Positions 60,963 to 64,000 of a stretch of 64,000 nucleotides of DNA are shown here, in pieces. The notes under the pieces were generated by a model. That model had not been told where the DNA came from. It saw only the letters and a program-made list of their open reading frames with translations, and searched no databases. Position numbers and translations under genes: made by a program. The DNA is from Mesorhizobium loti CJ3sym (GTDB taxonomy: Bacteria > Pseudomonadota > Alphaproteobacteria > Rhizobiales > Rhizobiaceae), in assembly GCF_000472785.1 (NCBI RefSeq), contig NZ_KI421462.1, forward strand, positions 273,994 through 337,993. Reading direction: 5' to 3'. Position 1 is the first letter of the stretch. Every line of letters starts with the position of its first letter.

Positions 60963-61844
60963 TTCGATCCCTTTTTGATACGCCTTTAGAAGACTATTCA
61001 GGACGTCCGGATTCAGAATCCGTCCGGGTCGATTGCCACTTTGATGGCTCGCATTATGGTGCGTTCGCTAGCGCGCCGAAGCGCGGCGGCCAGCGCGATC
61101 TTGGACGGGATCGGGCCACGTTTCGGCCGCGAAGCTTCCATCCCTGTCGGATGCGAGTTTCGCCAATGCGAGACCTATCGCCTTGCCCGGTCCTGCAGAA
61201 TCGGCAGTAGCGAGGGAGGCGTGTGGTGGACGTTGCTGTCGGCCAGATTGCCAAACGGATTGATTCGTGCCCCGGCAAGATTCTCTTCGCACCGGGCAGC
61301 CCCATGTCGCCATAGTCGTAGCGCCGACGTCGAGATGGTGCGCCATCACCCGCGAAGTCCACTAAATCATTGTCGATGATGACACGGCCATACATAACCA
61401 AATCATTGGTATGGGCACTGCCGAGTGACCCTCCGGCCAGGTGCGAATCGTTTTCAGCACCATGTCGTCGATTCGCCATTCCTCGCTCGCAAGGTGATGA
61501 TCGAAAATGGAATGCAGGCAGATGCCAGCACAATTGAGGTGGATCGGGATCTTGGCCGGTTCCGCCAGCAGTCGACATTTGGTATCGAACGGCGGGGAGG
61601 AGCAGCCCTCCATTTCCTTGATCATGAAGCAGCGTCCAGTATGTACCAGGCGATGTGTGATCTGGCTCACGTGGTTGCTCAGGCTCCGATAAAACAACCC
61701 GTTCGATCGCGCCTCGATGGCGTATTATGTGGGCGTGAGTCAACGTCATCTTAATCATCTTTTTGCTAAGCAATACAATCGGTTGCTTGGAAGCAAACCG
61801 GAAGATTAGGCTAGCTCCTGCGCCGTGTCTCCGTCGGCGCGTTG
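60963..61844. other. No intact gene recognised
   Basis: Frames on the minus strand (for example 61054-61773) are open for up to 239 codons, but I see no known family and codon use is irregular. It is probably a decayed gene between the PrpD and M24 genes. Confidence 0.35.
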
Positions 61845-63179
61845 TTATTCTAAGTTTCGGGCGTCTGGTGGCAACAGGGCGGTCAGAAGGCGCGGAATGC
61901 CTGCAGTTTCAAGGCTAGCTGTCGCCGCGAGGATCTCGTCCTGCCACCGCGGGTGAACGTTCTTTCGGGCGATGTTCTTGAACTTCTCCGCGACCTGGTC
62001 GCTGGATAACGAGTTGGCGACATCCCCCAAGGGATGCAGCACGATCATCTCTTCCGGGCCGTTCCCCTGATCGATGACGACGCGGGCAGGCGTTCCTACT
62101 GGAAACGCGGAAGCAAAATCGGGCGACGGCTCAAGCTCAATACGCGCGGCCAAGTCGAGAACACGTGCGTCAGCAAGACGCTCCATTTGAAAAGGCTGTA
62201 GAGCTTCGCGGCCGTATAAAGCCGCCACCGCGCAGCTAAAATAGAAGCTGTACTGCCCCCCCTCCAACGTGCTGGGCGCGCGCTCGTTTGCAAGGCGCAT
62301 TGCTTGGGGGAACGTTTCGATGCGCAGCTTGCGGATCTCTTGCCCGTCCCGACGCATGGCAAGGATTGCATCGATAGCCGCGTGGATATAGCGGCAGCAT
62401 GAATATGGCTTAAGATAGCATTTTTGTACTTCCCACGACGACCCAAGATTGTTTGTCAGGACATGGCGAGTGAAACGATCATTGTCATCAAGAAGATCAA
62501 GAGGTCCAGTTGCGGCTGCCCACGCGCGGTAGGCCGCGGTAATACCTGCAACCACGGCAGGGGGGATCCCTTCCTTGATCGTGGTACCCTCGAACTTGGA
62601 GCTTGCGGTTAAGAAGACAATTGGTCCTTCGGATCCGGCAATCGCCAATGCATGAGCGGTTTCTGCTGCACCTAAGCCCAGGAGACGGCAAGCTGCAGCT
62701 GCAGCGCCGTAGGCGACCCAGCGTCCGGTCGCATACGTATCGATTGTCGTAACCGGACGAGAGCTCGCAATTCGGAGACCAATTTCGTATCCGAGCCCGA
62801 TTGCAACCATCGTTTCGGGGACCGACGCGTCAACAGCTTGAGCCACTGCCAAGGCCGCGGGAATGACGCCGGCACCAGCGTGACCTCCTGCGCCGCGGTG
62901 ACCATCATCGATATCCAGTGAGCTCGCGGCAGCGCTATTCGCCATCGCGGCGCCGACCACGCTAGAGTGATCGTCAGTCAACCAAATACTGATCGGGCCT
63001 TCGCCATACGCTTCCAACGCCGTCTGTCGGGCGGCATGAGCTAACAGCGATCGCAGGCCCGCAGCTGTGGCACCGATAAGATCTAGCATTAGCGACGAGA
63101 TTGTACGCCGTGTGGCCGTCGGCAGCGCAGAGGCCGGGTAGCTGCTAACGAAGTTCGCGAGTTCAGTTATCGCTCTCAC
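61845..63179 (-). CDS. MmgE/PrpD family protein
   Basis: 444 residues of the MmgE/PrpD family, which includes 2-methylcitrate dehydratase, itaconate/aconitate-type isomerases and cis-aconitate decarboxylase relatives. Family blocks visible: DLIGATAAGL, SSVVGAAMANSAAASSLDID, GHAGAGVIPAALAVAQ, CYLKPYSCCRYIHAAIDAI. A GTG start at 63179 with GAGGAG seven bases upstream is preferred over the longer open frame, because the conserved N-terminus (VRAITELANFVSSY) begins there. A partial decayed copy lies at 47.0-47.4 kb. Its probable role is dehydration or isomerisation of a branched dicarboxylate. Confidence 0.85.
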   Translation of the reverse strand: MRAITELANFVSSYPASALPTATRRTISSLMLDLIGATAAGLRSLLAHAARQTALEAYGEGPISIWLTDDHSSVVGAAMANSAAASSLDIDDGHRGAGGHAGAGVIPAALAVAQAVDASVPETMVAIGLGYEIGLRIASSRPVTTIDTYATGRWVAYGAAAAACRLLGLGAAETAHALAIAGSEGPIVFLTASSKFEGTTIKEGIPPAVVAGITAAYRAWAAATGPLDLLDDNDRFTRHVLTNNLGSSWEVQKCYLKPYSCCRYIHAAIDAILAMRRDGQEIRKLRIETFPQAMRLANERAPSTLEGGQYSFYFSCAVAALYGREALQPFQMERLADARVLDLAARIELEPSPDFASAFPVGTPARVVIDQGNGPEEMIVLHPLGDVANSLSSDQVAEKFKNIARKNVHPRWQDEILAATASLETAGIPRLLTALLPPDARNLE

Positions 63180-63432
63180 TTGAGCACTCCTCGTTCTCTG
63201 GTGAATGAAATGACCACAAAAAATCTGCATAACTAGTAAGCAATACGGTTCAGTGCCGCGCTCGCTTTGTCTGCCTTGAACTTAGGGCAAGATGATCGGA
63301 AGTGCGTCAGCTTTTTCGATTGGCGCAGATAGGGGAGCCGGACAAAAGTAACCTCCTGCCCTCCCTTGTTCTTGTTTACATTGCTAACGATACCTATGAC
63401 CGGTCGCATGAGTTTAGCCATCTTCTGGGATT

Positions 63433-64000
63433 TCAGGTGCACGAGAAGAGCTTGCGCTCCATGCAGGTTAGGCGTTCCGGGCCTTGTTCCGTCACCAGCA
63501 CCATGTCGCTGAAGCCCATCCCGCCTGCCATCATCAGCATATCAAACACCATTCCCGGCTCCAGGACCCATTCCACGCCCGGCACGAACTCGCGGATAAA
63601 TTCGCCGGCGGAGGGGCGGTAGTTGAGACCAAGCGAATAGCCGGAACGGTTGGTATATGTCTTGCGCAGCCCCGTTGCCAGCAGCGGCTCGCGGCAAGCT
63701 CGGTCAATCACACTGGCTGGTGTGCCCGGCCGCATCAACGCGATGGCATCGTCTTGCACGCGGATGATTGTCTCAGCGATGTGCTGCTGCTCAGCGCTGG
63801 GCAGCCCAACAATGGCGGTACGCATCAAACGTGCCCAGTAATGTCGATGAATCCCGCTGAGCTCAAGATAGACCGTATCGCCACGCTCCAATTGCCGGTC
63901 GGTATAGGATCCGTGTAAAAGATTTGTCCGATTGCCGGAAGTGATGACACCGCTAAGCGGCATTTCCGCCCCGGCGTTCACCAATGCGCCGAACACGGTG
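63433..64000 (-). CDS. M24-family hydrolase (EutD/DoeA-type), C-terminal part, continues outside window
   Basis: At least 187 residues of the M24 peptidase catalytic domain, open at the window edge. Visible: HGSYTDRQLERGDTVYLELS (metal-site Asp), YTNRSGYSLGLNYRPSAGEF, PGVEWVLEPGMVFDMLMMAG and a terminal RKLFSCT. It is related to but distinct from the DoeA-like protein at 59.8 kb. It is on the same strand as, and upstream of, the MmgE/PrpD gene, suggesting one operon. Confidence 0.85.
   Translation of the reverse strand, partial: TVFGALVNAGAEMPLSGVITSGNRTNLLHGSYTDRQLERGDTVYLELSGIHRHYWARLMRTAIVGLPSAEQQHIAETIIRVQDDAIALMRPGTPASVIDRACREPLLATGLRKTYTNRSGYSLGLNYRPSAGEFIREFVPGVEWVLEPGMVFDMLMMAGGMGFSDMVLVTEQGPERLTCMERKLFSCT

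Noticed and set aside
61054..61773. 239-codon minus-strand frame upstream of the DoeA-like gene
   Set aside because: No family recognised, irregular composition and alternative frames equally open; treated as a decayed region.
1..64000. CRISPR arrays, tRNA or rRNA genes, origin of transfer
   Set aside because: No regularly spaced repeats, cloverleaf or rRNA-like sequence was noticed by eye; a tRNAscan or covariance search could still find something missed.

Overview
The window looks like part of a Mesorhizobium-type symbiosis island, probably an integrative and conjugative element (ICE). The strongest evidence is a quorum-sensing block at 12.4-15.7 kb laid out like the transfer-control genes of ICEMlSym. 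It holds a LuxR gene, an 18-bp lux-type dyad, a LuxI gene, two overlapping reading frames that match the frameshifted activator FseA (Msi172/Msi171), and divergent QseC-like and QseM-like genes around palindromic operators. GC-rich rhizobial coding style, an alphaproteobacterial porin, MucR, DUF982 proteins, P450 remnants and many decayed insertion sequences fit the same picture. No tRNA, rRNA or CRISPR array was seen. The genus and the ICE identity are inferences from gene content.

Layout. 0-1 kb: the 3' end of a cytochrome P450 gene and a fragment of a second one. 1.2-3.9 kb: a cobalamin riboswitch and metE. 3.9-7.0 kb: an XRE pseudogene, two DUF982 genes, a MucR/Ros regulator lacking the first zinc-finger cysteine, a trans-acting sRNA with three CUCCUCCC loops (alpha-r14/NfeR1 type) and a double cold-shock-domain protein. 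7.4-11.4 kb: methyl-cycle genes (adenosine kinase, metK, glyA and a shortened SahR-like ArsR regulator). 12.4-15.7 kb: the quorum-sensing block. 16.4-27.3 kb: nine same-strand genes forming a catabolic set (class III aminotransferase, AsnC, class I fumarase/mesaconase, aldehyde dehydrogenase, LysR, CitE-type lyase, CaiB CoA-transferase, methylaspartate ammonia-lyase, DoeB-like deacylase). 28-35.5 kb: an MFS exporter, an amidase, a porin, an antitoxin-like protein and IS debris. 35.8-42.7 kb: a CapA-like protein and a complete Opp/Dpp ABC importer. 43.8-51.4 kb: two inverted ATP-grasp paralogues enclosing a GNAT gene, an AtzG/AtzE-like pair and several pseudogene fragments. 51.7-58 kb: a three-gene operon (threonine-kinase-like GHMP kinase, CysK-like PLP enzyme, ATP-grasp/argininosuccinate-lyase fusion) followed by a SAM methyltransferase. 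59.8-64 kb: an ectoine-hydrolase-like M24 enzyme, an MmgE/PrpD protein and part of a second M24 protein.

How the parts may work together. The catabolic genes fit an ectoine-degradation-like scheme: M24 hydrolase, deacylase, aminotransferase, dehydrogenase. This continues into the methylaspartate-mesaconate-citramalyl-CoA route, as if the substrate were a C-methylated diamino acid derivative brought in by the Opp/Dpp importer. The ATP-grasp/PLP/kinase/methyltransferase genes look like a small biosynthetic pathway for an unusual amino acid or peptide. A gap-free 76-bp sequence precedes the arsR-glyA-metK operon and both ATP-grasp genes. Its first 34 bp also precede the kinase operon, which suggests that SAM/one-carbon supply and ligase expression are controlled together. 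Production and consumption of a dedicated symbiotic compound, as with rhizopines, is my inference and not something the sequence proves.
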